Source of the DNA: Colimorpha_A sp964630635
GTDB taxonomy: Bacteria > Bacillota > Clostridia > Oscillospirales > CAG-272
DNA: 43,550 nucleotides
Direction: 5' to 3'
Assembly (NCBI GenBank): GCA_964630635.1
Contig: CAZVVM010000005.1
Coordinates: 1 to 43,550 of the forward strand
The position numbers and the translations under genes were made by a program. This document shows positions 24,915 to 33,788 of this stretch, one piece after another. Below the pieces are notes generated by a model. That model had not been told where the DNA came from. It saw only the letters and a program-made list of their open reading frames with translations, and made no database searches. How positions within the stretch are numbered: the stretch's first letter is position 1; each line of letters begins with the position of its first letter.

Positions 24915-27710
24915 ATGGCTGAAAAATGGTATGACAAATCTGCCGTTCAAACGGCAACGCTTCTCGGCACGAACGTCGGAACGGGACTTAACCGCGACGA
25001 GGTGCGCAGACGAAGAAAGCTTGACGGCGAAAACGATATATACCCTACACCGAAGAAAAACTATAAGACGTATCTTGCTCACCTTCTGACGGATTTCAAT
25101 TCGCTTCTTATGCTGACGGTGCTTCTTATCGCCGCAATATTTGAGGAGACAGAGAATCTGTACGTTATGCTCGCGGTGCTTTTGACCTACTATACCGTCG
25201 CAATGGTAACGTATATGAAATCTCAAAGCGTCCTTGACGATATGGGCAAGGGAGCGCTCCCAAACGCAAAGGTTCTGCGAGAGGGAAGAGTATATATGAT
25301 AAAGCAAAGACAGCTCGTGCGCGGTGATATCATATATATTTCGGCAGGTGATATAGTACCGTGTGACGCACGTCTTATTGAGAGCAACGATCTTGAAGTT
25401 TTTGAGGTCAACGTAACGGGCGTTACTCACGCCGTGCGTAAATCGTCGCGCTTCGAGGAGTACCACGATATTGCTCCTGCAAATCAGAAAAATATGCTCT
25501 TCGCGTCGTCCATCGTCACGAAGGGAAACGCCAAGGCGATCTGCTGTGAAACAGGCAACGAAACACTGGTCTGTAAAATGAAAAAGAATCAGCCGATCGT
25601 TTCTCACGAACATCTTCAAGTATTTGACCGCATAGCGGTTTTCTGCCGCCGTTGGACGCTTGCTATGACTGTTACCGTCTTTATTTTGACCGTAATGTCG
25701 CTTTTGGTCGAAACGACGGATAACGGCATTTTCCCGTCGTTTATGACGGGTGTGTCGCTTGCGGTATCGTCAATGAGCGAGTTTTATACGGCATTTGGAT
25801 ATATAGTCCTTGCCTGCGGTATTTTCGGCGCACTTAACCGAAAGAAAGAGGTAAACCGCGGCGCACTCATAAAGAACAGCTCAAAGCTTGAGGATATCAA
25901 AAATCTCACCTGTATTATGGTCCCGAAGGAAGGCGCCTTCAATATCCGCGGAATGTCGCTTGAAAAGGTGTTTTCAAACGGCGACGTTTACTCACACGAG
26001 GAGCGTGGCTTCAGAAAGAACGCAGCGCGAGTTCTGCGTTACGCGCTTATCTCAACGGGCAAATACGGGGCAGGAATGCTCACGCGTAACAATATGCTCG
26101 GCGAGAACATCTACACCTCGGAGGAAGACGCCATAATCAAAGCGGCAGAGGGCTTGAGTGAATATAACATAGGGCTTGAAAGACGCTATCCGATGGTCGA
26201 ACACGTCGACCGAGGAACGCGCGGCTCTGCCTTTGATACAACGCTCGTTCACTACGAAAACGGCTTCTTTGTAAGCTTGCGCGGAGACTATTCAAGTATT
26301 CTTCCGCTTTGCCGTTACTACACGGAGGACAGCCGCGTTTATACTATGACCGACGAGAAGCTGAATAACTTCTATATCGAAGCCGAGAAGCTTGCGCGTC
26401 AGTCGTACAGAGTAATAGCTATCGCGTCGAAGGACACCGTATATAACAATCTGCGCCGCGTTGCAAACTGCCATACCGAGCTTACCCTCGAGGGTCTGCT
26501 CGCAATAAGAGAGCCGATACTCCCCGACGCGGCGAAGAACGTCCTTCGCTGTAAGAACGCGGGAATAAAGGTCATAATGCTGTCGCCCGATGAAAGTGAA
26601 AATAACGCAGTTATTGCCGAGTCTCTCGGTATCGCATCGAGCCCCGACCAGCTTGTGACGGGCAGCGCGCTTTCGGGAATGAAGGAAGGACTTATAAGAG
26701 CCGATCTCGACAGATATACAGTCTATCAGGGGCTTACCCTCGCACAAAAGCGAATGATAGTCCGTTATTTGCAGGAAAAGGGCGAAAAGGTCGGTTATCT
26801 CTGCTCGGAGCTTGACGAGATAATTTTGATGAAGGATGCCGACGTCGGCTTTGCGCAAAGCGTCACGCTCTCCGACCGTATGGGCGGAAGCGGCGTTGAC
26901 CTCTCGCGCCATAATATTCCGATATACAGTAAGGACGCAAATTCGGGACAAACGGGCTGTGAAGCGCTAAAATTCGTCTCCGACGTTATAGTTTCAGAGC
27001 CGGACGAATCGGGAACGGGCGGCTTTAACGCAATAGTCGATGCGTTCCTCTGCTCAAAATCGGTGTATTATAACCTGCACAGAATGCTCAAATACATGAT
27101 AAGCACGCAGATAGCACGGCTTCTGCTCGTGTTTATATCGCTTCTATGCGGATTTACCGCGCTTATCCCGTCGCAGATACTCTTCCTCGGACTTGTTACC
27201 GACTTCGCTGCGATAATCATAATCGCATTTGAAAAGCCCGACTATTCGCTTGTCAAGGCGTCGTCAAACGTCGGCGGAAAACTGCAAAATCCCTTTATTA
27301 AGAATCCCGAAGCAGCACTGATGGGTGTTCTTTGGGCGGTTGCCGCCGCAGTCAGCGCTATGATTTTGACGAAGACCTTGGTAATGCCCGAATCGTCGAT
27401 CACGGCATACTGCTTCGTCAGTTTCATTGTTGCACAGATAGCGATGCTCAACGAATGTAAGCGTGAACAGAGCGTGTTCGATAAGAACGTCAGAGTAAAC
27501 GGTGCATATCTTACTATGCTTGTGGTCGTTACGGTATTCCTTGCCTTTGCGTTTGCTCTTCCAAGCTTCGGAGAGCTGTTCGGTATATCCCGTATGTCGC
27601 CATACGCCGCGCTTGCGCTTCTTATTCCTGCGGTGATTTTGACTGCCGCCTATGAGATTTTCAAGGCAATTACGAGACCGAAAAGTTACAAAAAGGGTAC
27701 GAAAAACTAA
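24915..27710 (+). CDS. Pseudo-P-type ATPase: P2-ATPase fold lacking catalytic motifs
   Basis: 931 residues from ATG 24915 (AAAGGAG upstream). The whole layout of a P2-type cation ATPase is there: N-terminal cytoplasmic part, membrane pair, actuator domain (GDIIYISAGDIVPCDARLIE), M4, P/N domains, C-terminal membrane bundle with LVTDF and AFEKPD. But every catalytic motif is altered: TGES is TGVT (168-171), phosphorylation motif DKTGT is PKEGA (337-341), TGD is SPD (557-559), GDGVNDAP is CSELDEII (630-637), KGA is RGD (456-458). In the ion site PEGL is SEFY (288-291), and the M5 Asn and Glu become Q732 and R735; D763 remains. It cannot form the aspartyl phosphate, so it is not a pump. The ORF is intact with a strong start and terminator, hence under selection. 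Role unknown: scaffold, sensor or partner subunit. Confidence 0.85.
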   Translation: MAEKWYDKSAVQTATLLGTNVGTGLNRDEVRRRRKLDGENDIYPTPKKNYKTYLAHLLTDFNSLLMLTVLLIAAIFEETENLYVMLAVLLTYYTVAMVTYMKSQSVLDDMGKGALPNAKVLREGRVYMIKQRQLVRGDIIYISAGDIVPCDARLIESNDLEVFEVNVTGVTHAVRKSSRFEEYHDIAPANQKNMLFASSIVTKGNAKAICCETGNETLVCKMKKNQPIVSHEHLQVFDRIAVFCRRWTLAMTVTVFILTVMSLLVETTDNGIFPSFMTGVSLAVSSMSEFYTAFGYIVLACGIFGALNRKKEVNRGALIKNSSKLEDIKNLTCIMVPKEGAFNIRGMSLEKVFSNGDVYSHEERGFRKNAARVLRYALISTGKYGAGMLTRNNMLGENIYTSEEDAIIKAAEGLSEYNIGLERRYPMVEHVDRGTRGSAFDTTLVHYENGFFVSLRGDYSSILPLCRYYTEDSRVYTMTDEKLNNFYIEAEKLARQSYRVIAIASKDTVYNNLRRVANCHTELTLEGLLAIREPILPDAAKNVLRCKNAGIKVIMLSPDESENNAVIAESLGIASSPDQLVTGSALSGMKEGLIRADLDRYTVYQGLTLAQKRMIVRYLQEKGEKVGYLCSELDEIILMKDADVGFAQSVTLSDRMGGSGVDLSRHNIPIYSKDANSGQTGCEALKFVSDVIVSEPDESGTGGFNAIVDAFLCSKSVYYNLHRMLKYMISTQIARLLLVFISLLCGFTALIPSQILFLGLVTDFAAIIIIAFEKPDYSLVKASSNVGGKLQNPFIKNPEAALMGVLWAVAAAVSAMILTKTLVMPESSITAYCFVSFIVAQIAMLNECKREQSVFDKNVRVNGAYLTMLVVVTVFLAFAFALPSFGELFGISRMSPYAALALLIPAVILTAAYEIFKAITRPKSYKKGTKN

Positions 27711-27713
27711 TAA

Positions 27714-27751
27714 AAATGACCGAAAACGGTACGTTTTCGGTCATTTATTTT
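27714..27751. terminator. Terminator between convergent pseudo-ATPase and PHP genes
   Basis: 15-base perfect arms AAATGACCGAAAACG (27714-27728) and CGTTTTCGGTCATTT (27732-27746) around a GTA loop, followed by ATTTTTT. The left side has a matching A-run, so it can serve both strands. Confidence 0.9.
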
Positions 27752-28792
27752 TTAACGAATTTCGTCTATGAAATAAGCTCTTGAATAGGCCTTGTTTCCG
27801 TGTGCGTCTGTGACAGTCACGCGGATATATGCGGGCGGATCGGTCTTAAGCTTGTGCTCCGAATCGGCAATATACGATTTGAGGTCAAATACCGCTTCTG
27901 TGTGCGGAACGCCGTCCTTGGATCTTACGCATCTGTTGTGGCGTCTTTCCGTTGCAACCTCAACGGACATTGCAGGCGAGGTCTTGACGGTAAGTATTCC
28001 GTCCTCAATATAGAGATCGTGTATCTCCGGTCCTGTCGACGAATAGAAATCGCCGTTTTCGAGCGCGGTCATAATCGTCACGTAATCAAGCTTGTCTGCC
28101 TTGATCATAACCCAGCCGCCGAAATAATCCCAGAAGGTGTCCTTTTTGCCGTGAGCGTCGTCCGTTGCGAGAGGGAAGACGTTTTCACCGAGCGCGAGCA
28201 GATCGTCCAGCGGCTGAACCGTATCGGGATAACCGCTTCTTACGCATCCAGTGTTATACACCTCAACTCCCCATACGCCCTTCAGCTTCGAATAGAACGG
28301 GTAGTGGTTGAGCGACCAAACGGGATGGTTGTACGAGACGATAAAGCCGTCTTCCTTTGCAGCGGCAATGACCTCGTTCATCGACTCGGGAGTGAAGGTC
28401 CTCTTGAAGTCGATCTCCTTCATTTCGTCAGCCATATACTGTTCAGCGTGTGCAGGCCAAAGGCGCGATTTTGAGTATACGGAGCAAACCGTTTTGTTCG
28501 GATCCTTCGCGTAAAGATTCATATGACAGGTCTCGCGGTAGCTGTAAGCGCCGTGAGTGAGCTCGGCGTTGGTCGCAAGCTCAACGGCGGTTATCGCAAG
28601 AAACTCATCGTCGTCAAGGTCTTTATGCGGTACCATTGCCTCGTGATCGGTAAAAGCAACGACCGCGTATCCGCGCTTTTTGTATTCTTCCTTTACCTCT
28701 TCGGGAGTAAGCGAGCCGTCGGAGATCGTCGTGTGAACATGAAGATTCGCCTTATAGCAGTTACCGTTTTCGGGTAAAAGGTGCTTTTTCAT
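27752..28792 (-). CDS. PHP domain metal-dependent phosphoesterase
   Basis: 346 residues. PHP-domain signatures: the N-terminal LHVHTTISDG with its metal histidines, the second motif GYAVVAFTDHEA, the NHP segment YNHPVWSL, and the D-H pair in ATDDAHG. No signal peptide. PHP proteins hydrolyse phosphate esters with two or three metal ions, for example histidinol phosphate or nucleotide 3',5'-bisphosphates; the substrate is not evident. The start codon is 4 bases after the stop of the phosphoribosyltransferase gene and its GGAG ribosome binding site lies within that gene's end, so the pair is co-translated. The C-terminal ~90 residues are a beta-rich extra domain. Confidence 0.88.
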   Translation of the reverse strand: MKKHLLPENGNCYKANLHVHTTISDGSLTPEEVKEEYKKRGYAVVAFTDHEAMVPHKDLDDDEFLAITAVELATNAELTHGAYSYRETCHMNLYAKDPNKTVCSVYSKSRLWPAHAEQYMADEMKEIDFKRTFTPESMNEVIAAAKEDGFIVSYNHPVWSLNHYPFYSKLKGVWGVEVYNTGCVRSGYPDTVQPLDDLLALGENVFPLATDDAHGKKDTFWDYFGGWVMIKADKLDYVTIMTALENGDFYSSTGPEIHDLYIEDGILTVKTSPAMSVEVATERRHNRCVRSKDGVPHTEAVFDLKSYIADSEHKLKTDPPAYIRVTVTDAHGNKAYSRAYFIDEIR

Positions 28793-28796
28793 AGGA

Positions 28797-29354
28797 TTAC
28801 TCCATTACGGTTCCGTCGGGATGGAAAAGCGGAAGCTTTTCAAGGTATACGATGTCGGGGCGGTCTTGAGCGTCACCCTCTGCAAGTATGCACGCCTTTC
28901 CTACGATGATTCCGCCTGCCTGTTCAACGAGAACCGCAAGAGCGTTAAGAGATTCACCTGTCGAAATGACGTCGTCAACGAGCAGTATCTTCTTGCCCCT
29001 CATTCTCTCGGCATCCATTCCGTCAAGGTATAGGTGCTGATCCGCATCGGTAGTGATCGAACGGACGGGAACGTCAAATACGCTCGTCATATAAAGCTTC
29101 GGGTGTTTGCGGGCAACGAAATAGAAATCGTCCTCGCGCTGTCTTGCCATTTCGTGTGCAAGCGGAATACCCTTCGCCTCTGCGGTTATGAGGTAATCGT
29201 ATTCGGGAACGATCTTTAATAGATCGCGTGCGCAGGCAACGGTAAGCTCTGCGTCACCGAAAATTACGAATGCGCCGATACTTAAATTTTCGTTTACGGG
29301 GCAAATGGGAAGATGTCTCTGGAGCCCCGCGATTGTCATTTTATGAGTGAGCAT
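28797..29354 (-). CDS. Phosphoribosyltransferase (adenine phosphoribosyltransferase-like)
   Basis: 185 residues from the ATG at 29354, chosen for the GAAAGG 9 bases upstream; in-frame ATGs at 29363 and 29372 are possible. The PRPP-binding signature ILLVDDVISTGES and the LITAEAKGIPLAHEMARQ pyrophosphate-side loop are present. Type I PRTases of this length salvage purines. The EAKG wording and the N-terminal LSIGAFVIFGDAEL fit the adenine/xanthine-type group, but I cannot assign the base. First gene of a unit with the PHP protein. A clear promoter lies upstream. Confidence 0.85.
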   Translation of the reverse strand: MLTHKMTIAGLQRHLPICPVNENLSIGAFVIFGDAELTVACARDLLKIVPEYDYLITAEAKGIPLAHEMARQREDDFYFVARKHPKLYMTSVFDVPVRSITTDADQHLYLDGMDAERMRGKKILLVDDVISTGESLNALAVLVEQAGGIIVGKACILAEGDAQDRPDIVYLEKLPLFHPDGTVME

Positions 29355-29388
29355 AATAGTCATCCTTTCCATAATAACTCTATTATAA

Positions 29389-29416
29389 ATTATATCTCAA
29401 AAAAGGAAAAAGTCAA
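29389..29416 (-). promoter_or_regulatory. Promoter of the phosphoribosyltransferase-PHP unit
   Basis: On the minus strand TTGACT (29416-29411), 16 bases, perfect TATAAT (29394-29389), 35 bases upstream of the gene start. Confidence 0.75.
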
Positions 29417-29456
29417 GATAATTTACTTCCATTCCTATAATAATCTCCAAAAATAC

Positions 29457-29485
29457 TTGAATTATCTTGAAAGGTCTGCTATAAT
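29457..29485 (+). promoter_or_regulatory. Promoter of the Gfo/Idh/MocA gene and following run
   Basis: TTGAAT (29457-29462), 17-base spacer, perfect TATAAT (29480-29485), 36 bases before the ATG at 29522. Divergent to the promoter just to the left. Confidence 0.75.
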
Positions 29486-29521
29486 ATATTATGTATAACT
29501 GTATAATGGGAGTATTGTCTG

Positions 29522-30646
29522 ATGAACATAGGATTGCTCGGCTTCGGCGCGATGGGAAAAACGCATACCTATTCGGTTAAAAACCTACCGTTCTTCTACG
29601 GAGCCGGATATGAAAATGATAAGATCGTTGCGCTTGCCTCGGGTCATTATGAAAACGCAGTAAAGGCGGTAAATGACTTTTCTCTCGGACGCGCTTGCAA
29701 AAGCGAGGACGAGATCATAAACGACCCGTGTATTGACATCGTTGATATCTGCACGCCGAATATTTATCACTATGAAACCGTTAAGAAGGCGCTTAACGCA
29801 GGCAAGCACGTTTACTGCGAAAAGCCGCTTGCAGTTACTTATGAGGAAGCAAAGGAGCTTTCGGAGCTTGCTGAAAGCCGCGGGCTCGTTTGCCGTATCG
29901 TTTTTAACAACCGCTTTATGCCTGCGGTTATGAGAGCGAAGGAGATAGTTGAAAGCGGACGGCTCGGTAATATCGTGACCTTCCGCGTAGCTTATCTTCA
30001 CGCAAGCTGTATTGATCCGAACAAGAAGGCGGGCTGGAAGCAGGACCGCGATATCTGCGGCGGCGGAGTTCTCTTTGACCTCGGCTCGCACGCTATCGAC
30101 CTCGTCCGTCACCTTTGCGGTGAGATAGTATCGGTGAGCGGAAGAAGCCAGATATACCACAAAAACCGCCTCGGAGTCGACGGCAAGGCGTGGGAGACCA
30201 ACGCGGACGAAGCGTTCTATATAACCGCCGAGCTTGAAAACGGCGGCGTCGGAACGATTGAAGCAAACAAGCTTGCAATCGGAACGAACGACGATCTCTC
30301 GTTTGAGATATACGGCGAAAAGGGCGCGCTCAAATACTCACTTATGCAGCCGAATTATCTCCGCTATTACGACGGAGAAAGAGCAGGCGGAACCCTTGGC
30401 GGTGACGGCGGATTTACCGATATCGAATGTGTCGGCAGATACCCCTCTCCGGGCGGAATATTCCCGTCGTTCAAGGCACCCGTCGGCTGGCTTATGGGAC
30501 ACGTTGAGTCTTACCGCGACTTCCTTGACGCGATAAAGAAGGGAAGCGTATCGAAGCCCGATTTTAAGGACGGTGCAAGAGTACAGCTTATAATGGAAAA
30601 GGCGTACGAGTCGGCAGATTGCGGCTCGATCGTCAAAACGGTTTGA
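29522..30646 (+). CDS. Gfo/Idh/MocA family oxidoreductase
   Basis: 374 residues. N-terminal Rossmann fold with GLLGFGAMGKTH (dinucleotide-binding glycines), followed by the VYCEKPLAV motif with the catalytic-site EKP lysine and the GGGVLFDLGSHAIDLVRHL helix carrying the conserved D and H. C-terminal alpha/beta domain for sugar or inositol binding. The family oxidises or reduces sugars, inositols and amino sugars with NAD(P); the exact substrate cannot be read from sequence. Start: ATG with GGGAG 9 bases upstream. The next gene, coaE, is 38 bases away and probably in the same transcript. Confidence 0.9.
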   Translation: MNIGLLGFGAMGKTHTYSVKNLPFFYGAGYENDKIVALASGHYENAVKAVNDFSLGRACKSEDEIINDPCIDIVDICTPNIYHYETVKKALNAGKHVYCEKPLAVTYEEAKELSELAESRGLVCRIVFNNRFMPAVMRAKEIVESGRLGNIVTFRVAYLHASCIDPNKKAGWKQDRDICGGGVLFDLGSHAIDLVRHLCGEIVSVSGRSQIYHKNRLGVDGKAWETNADEAFYITAELENGGVGTIEANKLAIGTNDDLSFEIYGEKGALKYSLMQPNYLRYYDGERAGGTLGGDGGFTDIECVGRYPSPGGIFPSFKAPVGWLMGHVESYRDFLDAIKKGSVSKPDFKDGARVQLIMEKAYESADCGSIVKTV

Positions 30647-30684
30647 CCGACCGACGGCGGTGTTCCGTCGGAGAATGAGGAACT

Positions 30685-31302
30685 ATGCTGACAGTAGGAC
30701 TGACGGGCAGCTCGGGAAGCGGTAAGGGATACGTATCCGATATAATGAAGAGTGTCGGAATACCTTGTCTTGACACCGACAAGGTCTGCCGCGACGTCTA
30801 TATGAAGGGTAACGAGTGCTACGACGATCTCGTTCGCAATTTCGGAGATATTATTCTCGGTGACGACGGCGAAATCGACCGCAAGAAGCTCTTCAACCTT
30901 ACCTTTACCGATAAAGAAAAATACGAGCAGTTGAATTCGATTGCTTTTTATCACATAATGCGCCAGACGAAAAAATGGCTCGACGAGCGCGAGAGCGAGG
31001 GCGAGAAGATAGTCGTTATCGACGCGCCGATGCTTTACGAAAGCGGATTTGATAAGATGTGTCAAAAGGTCGTCTGCGTGACAGCCGATACGCCTACGCA
31101 GATAAGCCGTATAATGAAGCGCGACGGTATCTCGGAGGAAGAAGCCCGCGTTCGTTTAAGTAAGCAGAAGGCAAATATCTATTACACCTCAAAGGCGGAT
31201 TACGAGCTTAATAACTCGGTTCGCAACGAGCATAATATTTACACCGAAACGACGCGTCTCATCGGCGTTTTGCGCCGTCACGAGGCGAGGATGAATAAAT
31301 AA
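30685..31302 (+). CDS. coaE: Dephospho-CoA kinase
   Basis: 205 residues. P-loop GLTGSSGSGKGYVSD at the N-terminus (usually GGIGSGKS; here the serine after the lysine is Gly), the DTDKVCRDVY motif with the conserved Asp, VIDAPMLYESG, and the C-terminal SEEEARVRLSKQ lid segment that is characteristic of CoaE. Last step of CoA biosynthesis: ATP-dependent phosphorylation of the ribose 3'-OH. AGGAAC lies ahead of the ATG. A small hairpin between the two genes is noted in the rejected list. Confidence 0.93.
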   Translation: MLTVGLTGSSGSGKGYVSDIMKSVGIPCLDTDKVCRDVYMKGNECYDDLVRNFGDIILGDDGEIDRKKLFNLTFTDKEKYEQLNSIAFYHIMRQTKKWLDERESEGEKIVVIDAPMLYESGFDKMCQKVVCVTADTPTQISRIMKRDGISEEEARVRLSKQKANIYYTSKADYELNNSVRNEHNIYTETTRLIGVLRRHEARMNK

Positions 31303-31329
31303 ATTATAATTCCGAAGGAGAATTTGAAA

Positions 31330-32718
31330 ATGGACGTAAAAGAACTCAAAGAACAGCTCGAATACAAGAACAAAAACGTGTTCGACGTCATTTCCGAGGA
31401 CGAGCTTGAAAGATCGTTTGCATACGCTGAAGCGTACAAGCTTTTCCTTGACAATGCAAAGACCGAAAGAGAAGCGGTAAAGTACGCTATCGCTATGGTC
31501 GAAAAGAAGGGCTACACCGAGTACCACTTCGGCGACGAGCTTCAGGTTGGCGGTACTTACTACTATAACAACAGAGGCAAGATGCTTATCGTTTTCAAGG
31601 TCGGCGAAAACGACATTGAAAAGGACGGCGCGTATATCGTTGCCGCTCATATAGACTCTCCCCGTATCGACCTCAAGCAGAATCCTCTTTATGAGGCAGA
31701 CGGCTTCGGTATGTTCAAGACTCACTATTATGGCGGTGTTAAGAAGTATCAGTGGACGACTGTTCCGCTTGCGCTTCACGGCGTGATGGTTAAGCGTGAC
31801 GGCGAAGTCGTTGACATCTGCATCGGTGAAGACGAGGAGGATCCGATCTTCTACATTTCCGATCTTCTCCCTCACCTTGCAAAGGATCAGATGACCAAGT
31901 CGCTTGCTGAGGGAATCACGGGCGAAGGACTTAACATCATCGTCGGCACAGAACCCTACCGCGAGGAAGAGACCGACGGCGCTATCCGTCTCAACCTTCT
32001 CCGTATCCTTAATGAAAAGTACGGTATTACCGAGGAGGATTTCATTTCCGCAGAGCTTACCGCAGTTCCCGCACTCAAGGCAAGAGACATCGGTCTTGAC
32101 CGTTCTCTTATCGGCGGCTACGGTCACGACGACCGCGTTTGCGCATATCCCGCAGTAACCGCGCTTCTCGACAATCCCGATACCAAGAAGACCGTTTTTG
32201 CTATCCTTGCCGACAAGGAAGAGGTTGGAAGCGACGGCGTAACGGGTATGCAGAGCTTGGCGTTCACCGATATTCTTACCGAAGTCTGTGACGCTCTCGG
32301 CGCAAATTACCGTAAGGTCAAGGCAAATTCGAAGTGCCTCTCCGCCGACGTCAACGCGGCGTTCGACCCGAATTTCCCCGAGGTTCTTGAAAGAAAGAAC
32401 GCTTGCTACGCTAACTGCGGCGTCGTTCTCTCGAAGTTCACAGGTTCGAGAGGTAAGTCAGGCACGTCCGATGCGACGTCCGAGTTTACCGCTTACGTCA
32501 GAAATATGCTTAACGAAGCAGGCGTTGAGTGGCAGATGGCAGAGCTCGGTAAGGTAGACCAGGGCGGCGGCGGAACCGTTGCAAAGTTCATTGCAAATCA
32601 CAATATAGACACCATTGACGTCGGCGTTCCCGTCATCTCGATGCACGCTCCCTACGAAGCAATTTCGAAGCTTGACCTCTATATGACCTATAAGGCATTT
32701 GCCGCGTTTGTAAAATAA
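31330..32718 (+). CDS. M18 family metalloaminopeptidase
   Basis: 462 residues from the ATG 9 bases after AAGGAG; the TTG two codons earlier is too close to the ribosome binding site. Metal ligands: H107 in AAHIDSPR, the Asp in GYGHDDRV, the Glu pair in ADKEEVGSDGV, the Asp in SADVNAAFDP and the His in SMHAPYEA. A dinuclear zinc aminopeptidase with preference for acidic N-terminal residues, forming large tetrahedral complexes; the wide insert HYYGGVKKYQW is the dimerisation/lid domain. Role: breakdown of cytosolic peptides. Stop and the next start share a base (TAATG). Confidence 0.92.
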   Translation: MDVKELKEQLEYKNKNVFDVISEDELERSFAYAEAYKLFLDNAKTEREAVKYAIAMVEKKGYTEYHFGDELQVGGTYYYNNRGKMLIVFKVGENDIEKDGAYIVAAHIDSPRIDLKQNPLYEADGFGMFKTHYYGGVKKYQWTTVPLALHGVMVKRDGEVVDICIGEDEEDPIFYISDLLPHLAKDQMTKSLAEGITGEGLNIIVGTEPYREEETDGAIRLNLLRILNEKYGITEEDFISAELTAVPALKARDIGLDRSLIGGYGHDDRVCAYPAVTALLDNPDTKKTVFAILADKEEVGSDGVTGMQSLAFTDILTEVCDALGANYRKVKANSKCLSADVNAAFDPNFPEVLERKNACYANCGVVLSKFTGSRGKSGTSDATSEFTAYVRNMLNEAGVEWQMAELGKVDQGGGGTVAKFIANHNIDTIDVGVPVISMHAPYEAISKLDLYMTYKAFAAFVK

Positions 32719-33788
32719 TGCTTGACAAGCTGAAGGAGGCGGAGCTTTATTACAGCGGCGTCTGTCATAAGCTTTCGACTCCCGAGGCGCTGACCGATCC
32801 CTCGGAGCTCCGACGGCTTATGCAGGAGGAGAAAAAGCTTTCGCCCATAATCGAAAAATACCGCGAATTTAAATCGGTCACGTCCCGCCTTGAGGAAGCG
32901 CTTCTTCTTCAGGGCGAGGGCGACCTTGAGCTTGCGGCTCTTGCAGATGAGGAAATCAAGCTATGCCGTCCTCTTATCGAGGACTTGAAAAGGGAGCTTA
33001 CCGTTCTTCTGCTTCCGCAGGATCCGAACGACGAGAAGAACGTCGTCGTGGAGATCAGAGCGGGCGCGGGCGGTGAGGAAGCGGCACTTTTTGCGTCGAA
33101 CCTTTACCGTATGTATAGTATGTTCGCTTCTCAAAACGGCTTTAAGCTCGAAACTGCATACGTGAACGAGACAGAGCTTGGGGGATATAAGGAAATATCC
33201 TTTACCGTCGAGGGCAACGGCGCGTATTCTCGGCTCAAATACGAAAGCGGTGTTCACCGCGTTCAGAGAGTTCCCGATACCGAGTCGCAGGGAAGAATAC
33301 ACACCTCGACCGTTACCGTCGCAGTTCTTCCCGAGGCGGAGGAGGTAGAGCTTGAGATAAACCCTGCCGACATCGTCGTTGAGACTATGAAAAGCTCGGG
33401 CGCGGGCGGTCAGCATATAAATAAGACCGAAAGTGCCGTGCGGCTTATTCACAAGCCGTCGGGAATGGTCATCGAATGCCGTGAGGAAAGATCGCAGTAC
33501 AAGAACCGCGACAAGGCGATGAAGCTTCTTCGTACACGTCTTTACGATCAGATGTGCCGCGAGCAGGAGGGCAAGCTTGCCGATGCCCGACGTACGCAGG
33601 TCGGCACGGGTGACCGAAGCGAAAAGATCAGAACCTATAACTATCCTCAAAGACGCGTGACCGATCACCGTATCGGTTATACGGTTCATACGCTTGATGC
33701 GTTTTTGAACGGAAATATCGGTGCGTTAATTGACGCACTCGCCGCAGCGGATACTGCGGAAAAACTTAAAAATTCAGGTGAAAAATGA
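32718..33788 (+). CDS. prfA: Peptide chain release factor 1
   Basis: 356 residues, class I release factor. The GGQ catalytic loop is GAGGQHINKTESAV (GGQ 230-232). Codon recognition: the PxT motif of RF1 is PDT (186-188) in RVPDTESQGR, which identifies RF1 (UAA/UAG) rather than RF2 (SPF). The middle VEIRAGAGGEEAALFA segment and the C-terminal RTYNYPQRRVTDHRIG are typical. The following sua5-type gene overlaps by 4 bases (ATGA). The GGQ glutamine is normally N-methylated by PrmC, whose gene is often next to prfA but is not in this window. Confidence 0.96.
   Translation: MLDKLKEAELYYSGVCHKLSTPEALTDPSELRRLMQEEKKLSPIIEKYREFKSVTSRLEEALLLQGEGDLELAALADEEIKLCRPLIEDLKRELTVLLLPQDPNDEKNVVVEIRAGAGGEEAALFASNLYRMYSMFASQNGFKLETAYVNETELGGYKEISFTVEGNGAYSRLKYESGVHRVQRVPDTESQGRIHTSTVTVAVLPEAEEVELEINPADIVVETMKSSGAGGQHINKTESAVRLIHKPSGMVIECREERSQYKNRDKAMKLLRTRLYDQMCREQEGKLADARRTQVGTGDRSEKIRTYNYPQRRVTDHRIGYTVHTLDAFLNGNIGALIDALAAADTAEKLKNSGEK

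Noticed and set aside
30651..30671. Hairpin CCGACGG / CCGTCGG between the oxidoreductase and coaE
   Set aside because: A 7-base stem with no T-run; could be chance or a weak pause. Not called a terminator.
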